From Actinoplanes solisilvae (lineage in GTDB: Bacteria > Actinomycetota > Actinomycetes > Mycobacteriales > Micromonosporaceae): a DNA stretch of 33,094 bases. Where the stretch lies: the NCBI RefSeq assembly GCF_003999975.1, contig NZ_RJAC01000045.1:1-33094 (forward strand). Direction: 5' to 3'. How positions within the stretch are numbered: position 1 is the stretch's first letter; every line of letters begins with the position of its first letter. The position numbers and the translations under genes are program-made. A model generated the notes under the pieces. That model was not told the DNA's origin. It ran no database searches and saw only the letters and a list, made by a program, of their open reading frames with translations. Positions 17,340 to 24,186 of this stretch are shown piece after piece.

Positions 17340-17369
17340 GGAAGCGACTAAGACGGAAGCGACTAAGAC
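17340..17369. repeat. 15-bp tandem duplication at the efeU stop
   Basis: GGAAGCGACTAAGAC occurs twice in direct succession. The second copy contains the efeU stop codon (CTA on the plus strand) and the first copy repeats the same stop in frame, so a recent slippage or duplication event left the protein end unchanged. Confidence 0.9.
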
Positions 17370-18205
17370 TGCGGCGAGGGCACGGGGGCGACGACCGGCT
17401 TGCTGCTGGCCGGGCGCAGGAAGAGGAAGAGCACAGGCACGGCGTACGCGGCCCAGGCGATCACCTCGAGCACAGTGGCTGTGGGTGTCACGTTGAACAT
17501 GCCGGTGAGCAGCGCCGTGTACCACGCCGACGGGTCGAGGGCGCCGCTGATGTCGTACGCCAGATTGTTGAGTCCCGGCAGCACGTTGGCCTCTTGCAGG
17601 TCGTGGACGCCGTACTTGAGGATTCCGGCGGCGACGAGGATGAGCAGACCGCCGGTGATCGTGAAGAAGACGGTGAGGTTGATGCGGACCGCGGTGGCGT
17701 ACATCAGGTAGCCGATCGCGACCGCCGTGGCGACGCCGCCGATCAGCGCGTAGAGCGGGCCGCCGTTGACGTCGGCGCCCTGCACGGCGGAGTAGAAGAT
17801 CAGGGACGTTTCGAGGCCTTCGCGGACGACGGCGAGGAACGCCATGAAGGCGACCGCGACCGATCCGACGGCCAGCGCGTCGGTGAGCTTGCCGCGCAGG
17901 TCGCGGGCGATGGAGCGGGCCGCCCGGCGCATCCAGAAGATCATCCAGGTGACGAAGACGACAGCCAGGATCGACGTGATGGCCTCGAAGAGCTCGCGCT
18001 GGTCGTACTCCCGGAGCAGAGTGGTGGAGGTGTAGCTGAGCAGCCAGCCGAACAAGACGGAGAGGGCGACCGCGGCGGCGACACCGGCCCAGACGAGGGG
18101 GAGCTGCTTCGTGCGACCGGCCTTGACCAGGAAGGCGATCAGGATGCTGACCACCAATGTGGCCTCCAGCCCTTCTCGCAGGCCGATGAGGTAGGTGGCG
18201 AGCAT
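17363..18205 (-). CDS. efeU: EfeU, ferrous/ferric iron permease (FTR1/ILT family)
   Basis: A 280-residue membrane permease with seven predicted membrane segments. The two iron-binding motifs of the OfeT/FTR1 family are intact: REGLE at residues 10-14 and again at 128-132, in the first and fourth helices. It imports iron supplied by EfeO/EfeB. It is the first gene of efeUOB; GAAGAGGA precedes its ATG. A DtxR/IdeR-like box starts 14 bases upstream of the start codon, so repression by iron is expected. The extended C-terminus (PVVAPVPSPQS) is a short proline-rich tail. Confidence 0.97.
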   Translation of the reverse strand: MLATYLIGLREGLEATLVVSILIAFLVKAGRTKQLPLVWAGVAAAVALSVLFGWLLSYTSTTLLREYDQRELFEAITSILAVVFVTWMIFWMRRAARSIARDLRGKLTDALAVGSVAVAFMAFLAVVREGLETSLIFYSAVQGADVNGGPLYALIGGVATAVAIGYLMYATAVRINLTVFFTITGGLLILVAAGILKYGVHDLQEANVLPGLNNLAYDISGALDPSAWYTALLTGMFNVTPTATVLEVIAWAAYAVPVLFLFLRPASSKPVVAPVPSPQS

Positions 18206-18218
18206 GATCCTCTTCTCG

Positions 18219-18237
18219 TTAGGCTGACCTTACCTTA
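18219..18237. promoter_or_regulatory. DtxR/IdeR-type iron box upstream of efeU
   Basis: TTAGGCTGACCTTACCTTA (read on the minus strand as TAAGGTAAGGTCAGCCTAA) agrees with the known IdeR consensus at 14 of 19 positions by my own alignment. It sits directly in front of efeU, as expected for iron-repressed transcription. It ends two bases before the neighbouring BlaI-like palindrome. Confidence 0.78.
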
Positions 18238-18239
18238 GT

Positions 18240-18254
18240 TCTACAGACTGTAGA
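18240..18254. promoter_or_regulatory. BlaI-like palindromic operator before the M56 gene
   Basis: TCTACAGACTGTAGA is a perfect 15-bp palindrome about a central A. It contains TACA and TGTA half sites as in BlaI/MecI/CopY boxes, but with three rather than two bases between them. A BlaI-type repressor gene lies at 19298-19666. A partial copy (TCTCCACAGTAGA, 19682-19694) lies just upstream of that repressor gene and may be its own site. Confidence 0.6.
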
Positions 18255-18290
18255 TTAGGGATGCCTTCCCTTACTGTCCAGGGGGCCCGA

Positions 18291-19250
18291 GTGTTCGACC
18301 ACTTCGTCTGGTCGGTGGTGGTGTGCCCGCTGCTGGTGGCGGTGGCCGTGCGGCTGCTGGCCGACCGGCTGCGGCCCGACCGGGCGGTCACGTTCTCGGT
18401 CGTCTCGATCGGGGTCGCCGCCGCGGCCTGCCTGGTCAACCTCGCTGCGTTCGCCACGAAGGCGGTCGCCGAGCAGCATCCGGTGGCCGTCTGGCTCGGG
18501 TTCTCCGACGCACGGGTTCGGGCCGACACCGCGTATGTGCCCTGGGTCTCTTGGCTGTCGGCGGCGCTGCTGGTGTCGGCTTTCGCCGGGCTCGCGCTGG
18601 TGTGGCGGGCGCACCGCCGGGACACCGTTTTCGCAGGTCGCTATGCCACGATGCCCGCGTCGGAAGACCGGGTGGTGATGCTTGACGACGTACGGGCTGA
18701 GGCGTTCGCCGTGCCGGTCGGGGCCGGGCGCATCGTGGTGACCACGGGCATGCGCGCGGCTCTCGACGATCGGCAGTACGCGGCGTTGCTCGCCCACGAG
18801 CGGGCCCACCTCGCGGCTCGCCATCATCGGCTCGTGCGGTTCGCGCGGCTGTCCGCGGCCGCCCATCCGCTGTTCTGGTGGCTCGCGCACCGCATGGAAT
18901 ACCTGGTCGAGCGGGCCGCCGACGAGCGCGCCGCGGCCGAGCTGGGTGACCGCCGGGTGGTGGCCAAGGCGATCAGTGCGGCGGCACTGGTCTCGGCCGG
19001 TTCTGTCAGCGGCTCGGCGCTGGGGATGGCCGGCTCGGGCCGCAGGTCAGTGCTGTGGATGGCCCCGACCGGTTCCGACCTGCGCCGCGGCGGGGTCGTG
19101 CCGCGCCGGGTGGCGTCGCTGGTCGCGCCGCCGCAGGCTGCGTCCGCCCTGCTCATCGCGGTGCCGGTGGTCCTCGCGTTCAGCTCGGTCGTGTGGACGG
19201 GCGAGTGCGTCTGGGACCTGGGCGAGCTGCTGCACGCCGCCGGCCTCTGA
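18291..19250 (+). CDS. M56-family (BlaR1-like) membrane metalloprotease
   Basis: A membrane zinc protease of about 319 residues with segments near the start, at about 35-55 and 85-105, and at the C-terminus. The zinc motif HERAH (residues 169-173 from this start), followed by a Glu/Asp-rich block (LVERAADERAA), marks the M56 peptidase domain. No penicillin-binding sensor domain follows, so this is the short actinobacterial type. Such proteases usually work with a BlaI-family repressor, and one is encoded convergently. The GTG at 18291 is preferred because GGGGG lies five bases upstream; an ATG at 18261 would give ten more residues and, being so close to the operator, a leaderless mRNA. The signal sensed is unknown. 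Confidence 0.9.
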   Translation: MFDHFVWSVVVCPLLVAVAVRLLADRLRPDRAVTFSVVSIGVAAAACLVNLAAFATKAVAEQHPVAVWLGFSDARVRADTAYVPWVSWLSAALLVSAFAGLALVWRAHRRDTVFAGRYATMPASEDRVVMLDDVRAEAFAVPVGAGRIVVTTGMRAALDDRQYAALLAHERAHLAARHHRLVRFARLSAAAHPLFWWLAHRMEYLVERAADERAAAELGDRRVVAKAISAAALVSAGSVSGSALGMAGSGRRSVLWMAPTGSDLRRGGVVPRRVASLVAPPQAASALLIAVPVVLAFSSVVWTGECVWDLGELLHAAGL

Positions 19251-19297
19251 CGATCAGCCGTCGCGCAGTGGGCTGTCGCGCGGGAAAGGGCGAAGGG

Positions 19298-19666
19298 TCA
19301 GTCTTCGCGGAGGAAGGAGCGGAGTAACTCCTCGTCGCCCGGCTCTAATTTGTCGACGAAACGGCGCAAAACGGAGGCGTGGTCGGATTCGGTGTCGAGG
19401 GCGGCGCTCATCCGCTCGGCGGCCAGGGAGGCGCTGTCGGTCAGTGGGGCATAGCGGAATGCGCGACCCTCGCGATAACGGGCGAGGATGCCCTTGGTGT
19501 GCAATCGGGTCAGGATGGTCACGACCGTGCTGTAGGACAGCCCGGACAACCGGAGCAGAACATCACGCGGCGTGAGCGGCCCGTCGGCCTTCTGGAGCAC
19601 GCCGAGGATTTCGGACTCCAGCGCGCCCGACCGGCGCCGCCCCGAGTCCTGATCTTCGCCCGCCAC
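19298..19666 (-). CDS. BlaI/MecI-family transcriptional repressor
   Basis: A 122-residue winged-helix repressor of the BlaI/MecI/CopY family. The DNA-binding domain fills residues 12-80: GALESEILGVLQKADGPLT, then SYSTVVTILTRLHTKGILAR, with the recognition helix at about 43-58, and the wing YREGRAFRYAPL. The C-terminal 40 residues are the dimerisation helices. It starts at a GTG with only a weak GGGG immediately upstream, so leaderless translation is possible. It is convergent with the M56 protease gene, its probable partner: in studied systems the protease triggers repressor cleavage. A likely operator is the palindrome at 18240-18254. Confidence 0.92.
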   Translation of the reverse strand: MAGEDQDSGRRRSGALESEILGVLQKADGPLTPRDVLLRLSGLSYSTVVTILTRLHTKGILARYREGRAFRYAPLTDSASLAAERMSAALDTESDHASVLRRFVDKLEPGDEELLRSFLRED

Positions 19667-19702
19667 CCCGGAAGAATAACGTCTCCACAGTAGATTCCGC
19701 GC

Positions 19703-20139
19703 TCACTGCCCCGGCGGGGCCGCGATCCGGCGGGTGGCCGAGGCCGGCGTGGGCACGGCATCGGGGTCGAGCAGGCACAGAAAGTAGCGGCGCGCGTTCG
19801 TCGCTTACGACTGTTCGTTCTTGCGCACCCACTCACTCCCCGCATCCGTAAGGATCGCGTACCAGCCGCGCCGGTCGTTCTCCGCCTGCTCCCGATCGAC
19901 CAGCCCTCGCTGCTTCAATGTCTCGACGATGCGGCTCATGCGGCTGAGCGACACGAACTGCGCCGGAGCGAGCTCGTTGATCCGCCGCCGGCGGCCGGGC
20001 GCCTCGGCGAGATGCCACAGCACGCCGTGCTCACCAAGGGTGATGTTGGTTTCGTGCTGCAGGTCGGCGGTGACGTTGCGTGCACCGTGAGCGCGGCACC
20101 CAGGAAGACGTCGAAGAGCGCCTCCTCCTCGTGCGTCAT
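19703..20139 (-). pseudogene. MarR-family regulator gene with frameshift and in-frame stop
   Basis: Read from the ATG at 20139 the protein begins THEEEALFDVFLGAALTVHA and then loses frame. One base is missing at about 20075-20080, after which the next frame gives NVTADLQHETNITLGEHG, VLWHLAEAPGRRRRINELA and the winged-helix core (SLSRMSRIVETLKQRGLV, ending YAILTDAG). That frame meets a TAA at 19805-19807, yet continues past it with a MarR-like final helix (ARRYFLCLLDPDAV) to a TGA at 19703-19705. The repaired length is about 145 residues, normal for MarR. Two independent lesions argue for true decay rather than one sequencing error. A short protein from the internal GTG at 20023 would lack the dimerisation helices. 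Confidence 0.78.
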
Positions 20140-20532
20140 CGTTCCTCCTTCAGGACGCGGCCCGGCTCAGCCGAGCCGGGCAGCTCATGCCGCACCGGCC
20201 GACCGTGGTCTGGAGCTCGATCTGGTCGAGGCGGCGCTGCACACGGGCCGCACCACCGAGGCGGCCGCCCACGCGACCGCGATGCAGGCGACGGCCGGTC
20301 TCTCACCGCGGGCCCGGCTGCTGGCCCTGGCCGCCGACGGGTAAAGGTTGCCGCCGCCGACGAGGGTGTCACCGTCCCAGGCACCGGACGGCCGGAACGG
20401 CGACGCTTTTGCCTCGAAGGCGTGCATGGGGGCCGCCTCGGTGGCCTCCAGGTCGAGCAGGTTGTTGGTTCGCATGTAGGAGTGACGCGAGCCGGGCCCG
20501 AAGTTTCACGAGAGTGACGTACGTCGCTGTTG
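20140..20532. other. Decayed intergenic region
   Basis: No intact gene. A plus-strand stretch at 20180-20344 looks like the tail of a LuxR-type regulator and is listed separately. On the minus strand a short frame from 20475 (RTNNLLDLEATEAAPMHAF and on) has some protein-like character, but I cannot assign it. GACGTACGTC, a 10-bp palindrome, lies at 20516-20525, just upstream of the monooxygenase promoter. Confidence 0.45.
20180..20344 (+). pseudogene. Possible C-terminal remnant of a LuxR/MalT-like regulator
   Basis: The plus frame ending at the TAA at 20342-20344 reads GLELDLVEAALHTGRTTEA, then AAHATAMQATAGLSPRARL. This resembles the helical-repeat region of large actinobacterial LuxR-family regulators. 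No helix-turn-helix or ATPase part is present nearby, so only a fragment survives. The resemblance is judged by eye. Confidence 0.3.
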
Positions 20533-20572
20533 TTGACGTGTCAATTAGTCTTGAGCATTATTGACACGTCAA
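20533..20572 (+). promoter_or_regulatory. Promoter with paired palindromic operators for the monooxygenase operon
   Basis: TTGACGTGTCAA (20533-20544) and its exact reverse complement TTGACACGTCAA (20561-20572) each form a TTGAC-N2-GTCAA palindrome, 28 bases centre to centre. A good promoter is interleaved: -35 TTGACG (20533-20538), 17-base spacer, -10 CATTAT (20556-20561). Binding at both sites would block RNA polymerase. The pattern fits a MarR- or TetR-type repressor; the nearest candidate, a MarR gene, is broken. Confidence 0.72.
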
Positions 20573-20594
20573 TTACGTGAGAGGTGTGGCCACC

Positions 20595-21680
20595 ATGCAG
20601 TTCGGGATCTTCGGGGTCGGTGACCTGGCGCGCGACCCGCTGACCGGCAAGACGCCCAGCGAGTACGAGCGGATGAAGCGCATCATCGAGTACGCGGTGC
20701 TCGCCGAGGAGGTGGGCCTCGACGTGTTCGCGTTCGGGGAACACCACAACCCGCCGTTCGTGGCCTCCTCGCCGACGACCGTGCTCGGCTACATCGCCGC
20801 CCGCACCAAAAAGATCATCCTGTCCACGTCGACGACGCTGATCACCACCAACGACCCGGTGAAGATCGCCGAGGACTACGCGATGCTGCAGCTCATCGCC
20901 GACGGCCGGGTCGACCTGATGCTCGGCCGGGGCAACACCGGCGCCGTCTACCCCTGGTTCGGCCAGGACATCCGCGACGGCATCTCGCTGTCACTGGAGA
21001 ACTACGCGCTGGTCCGGCGGCTCTGGCGCGAGGAGGTCGTCGACTGGGAGGGCAAGTTCCGTACGCCGCTGCAGTCGTTCACGGCCACGCCGCGCCCGCT
21101 CGACGGGGTGCCGCCGTTCGTCTGGCACGGCTCCATCCGCAGCCCCGAGATCGCCGAGCAGGCCGCCTACTACGGCGACGGCTTCTTCCACAACAACATC
21201 TTCTGGCCGCCGTCGCACACCGGCCGCCTGATCAGCCACTACCGCGAGCGCTTCGAGCACTACGGTCACGGGCCGGCCGACACCGCCATCGTCGGTCTGG
21301 GCGGCCAGTTCTACGTACGGGAGAAGTCGCAGGACGCTCTGCGAGAGTTCCGCCCCTACTTCGACAATTCCCAGGTGTACGGGGGTGGGCCCGCCCTCGA
21401 GGACATGATCAAGCAGACGCCGCTCTCCGTCGGCAGCCGTGACCAGGTCATCGAGCAGATCCTCGGCTTCCGCGAGTACGCCGGCGACTACCAGCGGCAG
21501 CTCTTCGTGCTCGACGGCATGGGCATCGCGCACGACCTGGTCCTCAAGCAGCTCGAGGAGCTCGGCGAGGTCGTCCGCGTGCTGCGCAAGGAGTTCGCCG
21601 TGGGCCGCCCCGCGCACGTGCCGGACGGCCCGACCCACGAGTCGCTGAAAGCCGCACAGTCGCTCAAGGCGCAGCTGTGA
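20595..21680 (+). CDS. CE1758-type luciferase-like flavin monooxygenase
   Basis: A 361-residue FMN-dependent luciferase-like monooxygenase with the TIM-barrel fold. It starts MQFGIFGVGD and shows FGEHHNPPFVASSP, typical of the bacterial luciferase class, then ILSTSTTLITTNDPVKIAEDYAMLQLIADGRVDLMLGRGNTG, where the flavin phosphate site is formed (given here only as a landmark). It needs reduced FMN, which the next gene should supply. Together they match the actinobacterial pair known as CE1758 (monooxygenase) and CE1759 (reductase). The ATG at 20595 is chosen by homology and by AGAGG about ten bases upstream; GTG codons at 20577 and 20586 are alternatives. It overlaps the reductase by four bases. 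The substrate is unknown. Confidence 0.92.
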   Translation: MQFGIFGVGDLARDPLTGKTPSEYERMKRIIEYAVLAEEVGLDVFAFGEHHNPPFVASSPTTVLGYIAARTKKIILSTSTTLITTNDPVKIAEDYAMLQLIADGRVDLMLGRGNTGAVYPWFGQDIRDGISLSLENYALVRRLWREEVVDWEGKFRTPLQSFTATPRPLDGVPPFVWHGSIRSPEIAEQAAYYGDGFFHNNIFWPPSHTGRLISHYRERFEHYGHGPADTAIVGLGGQFYVREKSQDALREFRPYFDNSQVYGGGPALEDMIKQTPLSVGSRDQVIEQILGFREYAGDYQRQLFVLDGMGIAHDLVLKQLEELGEVVRVLRKEFAVGRPAHVPDGPTHESLKAAQSLKAQL

Positions 21681-22285
21681 AACGCGTCGTCGTCCTCTCG
21701 GCCGGGCTGCGCCAGCCGTCGTCGACCCGCATGCTGGCCGACCGGATCGCCGAGGCCGTGGCCCGCGACCTCGACGGCCTCGGCGACCCGGCCGAGGTCA
21801 GCCCGATCGAGCTGCGCGACCACGCCCGCGAGGCGCTGAACAACCTGCTCGTCGGGTTCCCCTCGCCCGAATTCGCCGAACTGCTCGACCAGGTCTCCGG
21901 GGCCGACGCGCTGATCCTGGTCACGCCCACCTTCGGGGCCACGTACAACAGCCTGGTCAAGCTCTTCATCGACGTGCTCGACGAGAAGGCCCTGGCCGGC
22001 AAGCCGGTGCTGATCGCCGCATCCGGCGGCACCGGCCGTCACTCGATGATGCTCGACCACGCCGTACGACCACTGCTGACCTACCTGCACGCGGTGGTCA
22101 TGCCGACCGGCGTCTTCGCCGCGCCCGAGGACTGGGGCGCCGGTCACACCACCGAGGGCAACCTGCGGCAGCGCATCGACCGCGCCGCCGCCGAACTGGC
22201 CGCCGAGGTACACCGGCGCGAGCCCGCCAAGGCGTACGACATGTTCGCCGAGACACCCGATTTCGAAACCCTGATGGGGCAGTAG
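21677..22285 (+). CDS. CE1759-type NAD(P)H-dependent FMN reductase
   Basis: A 202-residue flavodoxin-fold reductase that should deliver reduced FMN to the monooxygenase encoded before it. The N-terminal strand and phosphate loop are VVVLSAGLRQPSSTRMLADR; LILVTPTFGATYNSLVKLFID is the second FMN-contacting block and GKPVLIAASGGTGRHSM the third. Its GTG start overlaps the monooxygenase stop (GTGA), so the two are translationally coupled and probably made in fixed ratio. A GC-rich hairpin 10 bases after the stop (22296-22321) probably ends the transcript. Confidence 0.92.
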   Translation: MKRVVVLSAGLRQPSSTRMLADRIAEAVARDLDGLGDPAEVSPIELRDHAREALNNLLVGFPSPEFAELLDQVSGADALILVTPTFGATYNSLVKLFIDVLDEKALAGKPVLIAASGGTGRHSMMLDHAVRPLLTYLHAVVMPTGVFAAPEDWGAGHTTEGNLRQRIDRAAAELAAEVHRREPAKAYDMFAETPDFETLMGQ

Positions 22286-22295
22286 AGATCACGAT

Positions 22296-22321
22296 CCGGG
22301 GTGGCCGCCCGACCGCCCCGG
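22296..22321 (+). terminator. Hairpin after the FMN reductase gene
   Basis: CCGGGGTGG pairs with CCGCCCCGG through nine base pairs, one of them G-T, around an eight-base loop. It begins 10 bases after the stop codon. No T-run follows. Confidence 0.6.
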
Positions 22322-22346
22322 AAACCGGCGTGAACACTTCGCCGGT

Positions 22347-22943
22347 GTGCGACCAAGTACCGGTGTGACAATTGCTGACCTGGTGACGGCGGCCGTCCCC
22401 GAGCCGCCGCCCCCAGACTCCGACGACATTGGCCGCCTGTTCGACCTGCACGCCGCAGACCTGCACCGCTACCTCGCCCGACGCGTCGGGCCGGCCGCCG
22501 ACGACCTGGTCGACGACACGTTCGTGGCCGCGCTGCGAGCCCGCAACGACTACAGCGCCGAGCGCGGCTCCTGGCGGGCCTGGCTCTACAGCATCGCCAC
22601 CAACCTCGCCAACAACCACGTACGCCGCCGCGTGCGCGAGGACCACGCCACCAGCCGGTTGGCCTCGGCGGACCGGGTCGCCGGCCACGAGAACCAGGTC
22701 GTCGAGCGGGTCGACGCCCAGGTGCGCGCGGCCCAGCTCGCGGCGGCCATCGCGCTGCTGCCGCCCGGCGACCGCGACGTGCTGCTGCTGAGCAGCTTCA
22801 CCGACCTGAACAGCCAAGAGATCGCCGACGCGCTCGGCGTCCCGGCCGGTACGGTGCGTTCCCGGCTTCATCGCGTACGCCGCCACCTGCGGTCCGCCGC
22901 ACCAGAGATGCCGATCGAACGGGGAGCCGGAAATGTGGACTGA
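22347..22943 (+). CDS. ECF-type RNA polymerase sigma factor
   Basis: A 198-residue sigma-70 family factor of the extracytoplasmic-function type. Region 2 occupies about residues 28-95 (LFDLHAADLHRYLARRVG, then DDLVDDTFVAALRAR and WRAWLYSIATNLANNHVRRR), and region 4 about 125-180 (LPPGDRDVLLLSSFTDLNSQ, then EIADALGVPAGTVRSRLHRVR with the helix-turn-helix). The GTG at 22347 and the GTG at 22365 are both possible starts, and neither has a good ribosome binding site. The stop overlaps the next gene by 11 bases; that gene encodes a membrane-anchored protein that may act as its regulator. No C-terminal SnoaL-like extension is present. Confidence 0.93.
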   Translation: MRPSTGVTIADLVTAAVPEPPPPDSDDIGRLFDLHAADLHRYLARRVGPAADDLVDDTFVAALRARNDYSAERGSWRAWLYSIATNLANNHVRRRVREDHATSRLASADRVAGHENQVVERVDAQVRAAQLAAAIALLPPGDRDVLLLSSFTDLNSQEIADALGVPAGTVRSRLHRVRRHLRSAAPEMPIERGAGNVD

Positions 22944-23982
22944 CCAGGAACTGGACCGGGCGCTGGCCGACCTGCCGACCGGACCGTCGTTCTCCTCCGA
23001 GGCCCGGGCGAAGGCGCTGGGGCGTTTGGCCGACGCGCAGAAGGTTGTGCCGTTGCGGGCTCAGCGCCGCCGCCGGGTGCAGTGGTGGGCCGCCGCGGCC
23101 GCCGTCGTGCTCGTCGCCGGGGTGGCCTGGGGTGCGACCGGTGGGCCGGCGCCGGCCGCCAGCGCTGCCGCGGTCGACCGGCTCGACCGGGCCGCCGATT
23201 CGGCCACTTCCGCTTCCGCGCAGACGGCGCCGGGGCAGTATTTCCGCACGACGTCGCACGCCTGGTCGCTGGGCGCCGCGGAGACCCGTACGGGAAAGCC
23301 TCTGTCGCAGTTGCAGGAGACGGTGACCGAAACGTGGGTGCCGCACGAGCGCGGCCGCGACTGGGTCAAGGTGTCGACGGTGACCGGGCAGACCAAGTGG
23401 CTTGTGGGGAGCGACGACCTGGTCAAGCGTGAAGGGGACGGGGGACTCCTGACGCCGGCTGCCCGCACTCGCGAGGTCGGGCCGTGCGGTGACTTTCCGA
23501 CTGACAACGGGCAGCTCGGTGCGGGCGCGGTGCCGTGCGACGAGCGTCCGGGCGACTGGTACTCGCCTACGCCGAGTTTCCTGGCCTCGCTTCCTCATCA
23601 GCCATTCGCGCTGTACGAGCGGCTGCGCGCTGACGCGGGCCAGGGCGGGCCGGGCGAGATGCTGCAGATGGCCGCGGGGGTGCTGGCCTCGGACTCGCCG
23701 GCCGAGCTGCGTGCTCGCGTCTATCGCGCTCTGACCTTCCTGCCCGGCCTCGACGTGACGGCCGACGCGGTCAACCTGGACGGCCGGTCCGGGGTGGCCC
23801 TGGGCGTCGACACCGCGACGATCCGGCAGGAACTCGTCATCGACCCCGCCGCCGGGCGGCTCATCGGGGAACGGCTGGTGCTGATGGTTCCCGGCACCGA
23901 CATGTACCAGGGCCTGGCGGCCGGCACGGTTCTCGACTACACGGCGGTGACCACCGCCGTCGTGGCGAGCCCCGGCGCCTGA
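22933..23982 (+). CDS. CU044_5270-type membrane-anchored sigma-factor partner
   Basis: A 349-residue protein. Its short N-terminal cytoplasmic part (residues 1-46) is followed by a single membrane helix (about 49-68, WWAAAAAVVLVAGVAWGATG) after a run of arginines, and then by a large extracytoplasmic domain. This matches the CU044_5270 type often found beside actinobacterial ECF sigma factors. It lacks the zinc HxxxCxxC motif of classical ZAS anti-sigma factors. The overlap with the sigma gene implies coupled expression; an anti-sigma or sensor role is inference. Two extracytoplasmic Cys residues (in GPCGDFP and AVPCDERP) could form a disulfide. The start ATG sits within the sigma gene. Confidence 0.85.
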   Translation: MWTDQELDRALADLPTGPSFSSEARAKALGRLADAQKVVPLRAQRRRRVQWWAAAAAVVLVAGVAWGATGGPAPAASAAAVDRLDRAADSATSASAQTAPGQYFRTTSHAWSLGAAETRTGKPLSQLQETVTETWVPHERGRDWVKVSTVTGQTKWLVGSDDLVKREGDGGLLTPAARTREVGPCGDFPTDNGQLGAGAVPCDERPGDWYSPTPSFLASLPHQPFALYERLRADAGQGGPGEMLQMAAGVLASDSPAELRARVYRALTFLPGLDVTADAVNLDGRSGVALGVDTATIRQELVIDPAAGRLIGERLVLMVPGTDMYQGLAAGTVLDYTAVTTAVVASPGA

Positions 23983-23999
23983 TTCGTTGCGCCTTTTTT
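23974..23999 (+). terminator. Hairpin with T-run after the sigma operon
   Basis: A 5-bp stem (GGCGC with GCGCC) overlapping the stop codon is followed at once by six T residues. This is one of the few sites in the window with the classical intrinsic-terminator form. Confidence 0.6.
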
Positions 24000-24015
24000 C
24001 GTTGTCGGCCGCGCT

Positions 24016-24029
24016 TCAAACCTGTTTGA
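24016..24029. promoter_or_regulatory. 14-bp palindrome upstream of the FNT channel gene
   Basis: TCAAACCTGTTTGA forms an inverted repeat around a two-base centre, in an otherwise ordinary 187-base leader of the formate/nitrite-family gene. It could be an operator for that gene. It does not match the FNR box closely, so the binding protein cannot be named. Confidence 0.4.
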
Positions 24030-24186
24030 GGTGCGGCTAACAATGGCGTCATCGACGTGGATATAACTCTCCCCACCATGTTCGGCCCGTCACGGCGTCA
24101 CGTCTTCCGTTCGGCTTACCTTCGGCGCATCAGGGCTGGTCCGGTCGTTCACGCGACGCCCGATTGCCGAGATCCGGGGGGAACCG

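Noticed and set aside
16159..17496. Plus-strand open frame of 445 codons across efeO
   Set aside because: Antisense to efeO, whose lipobox and M75 motifs are clear.
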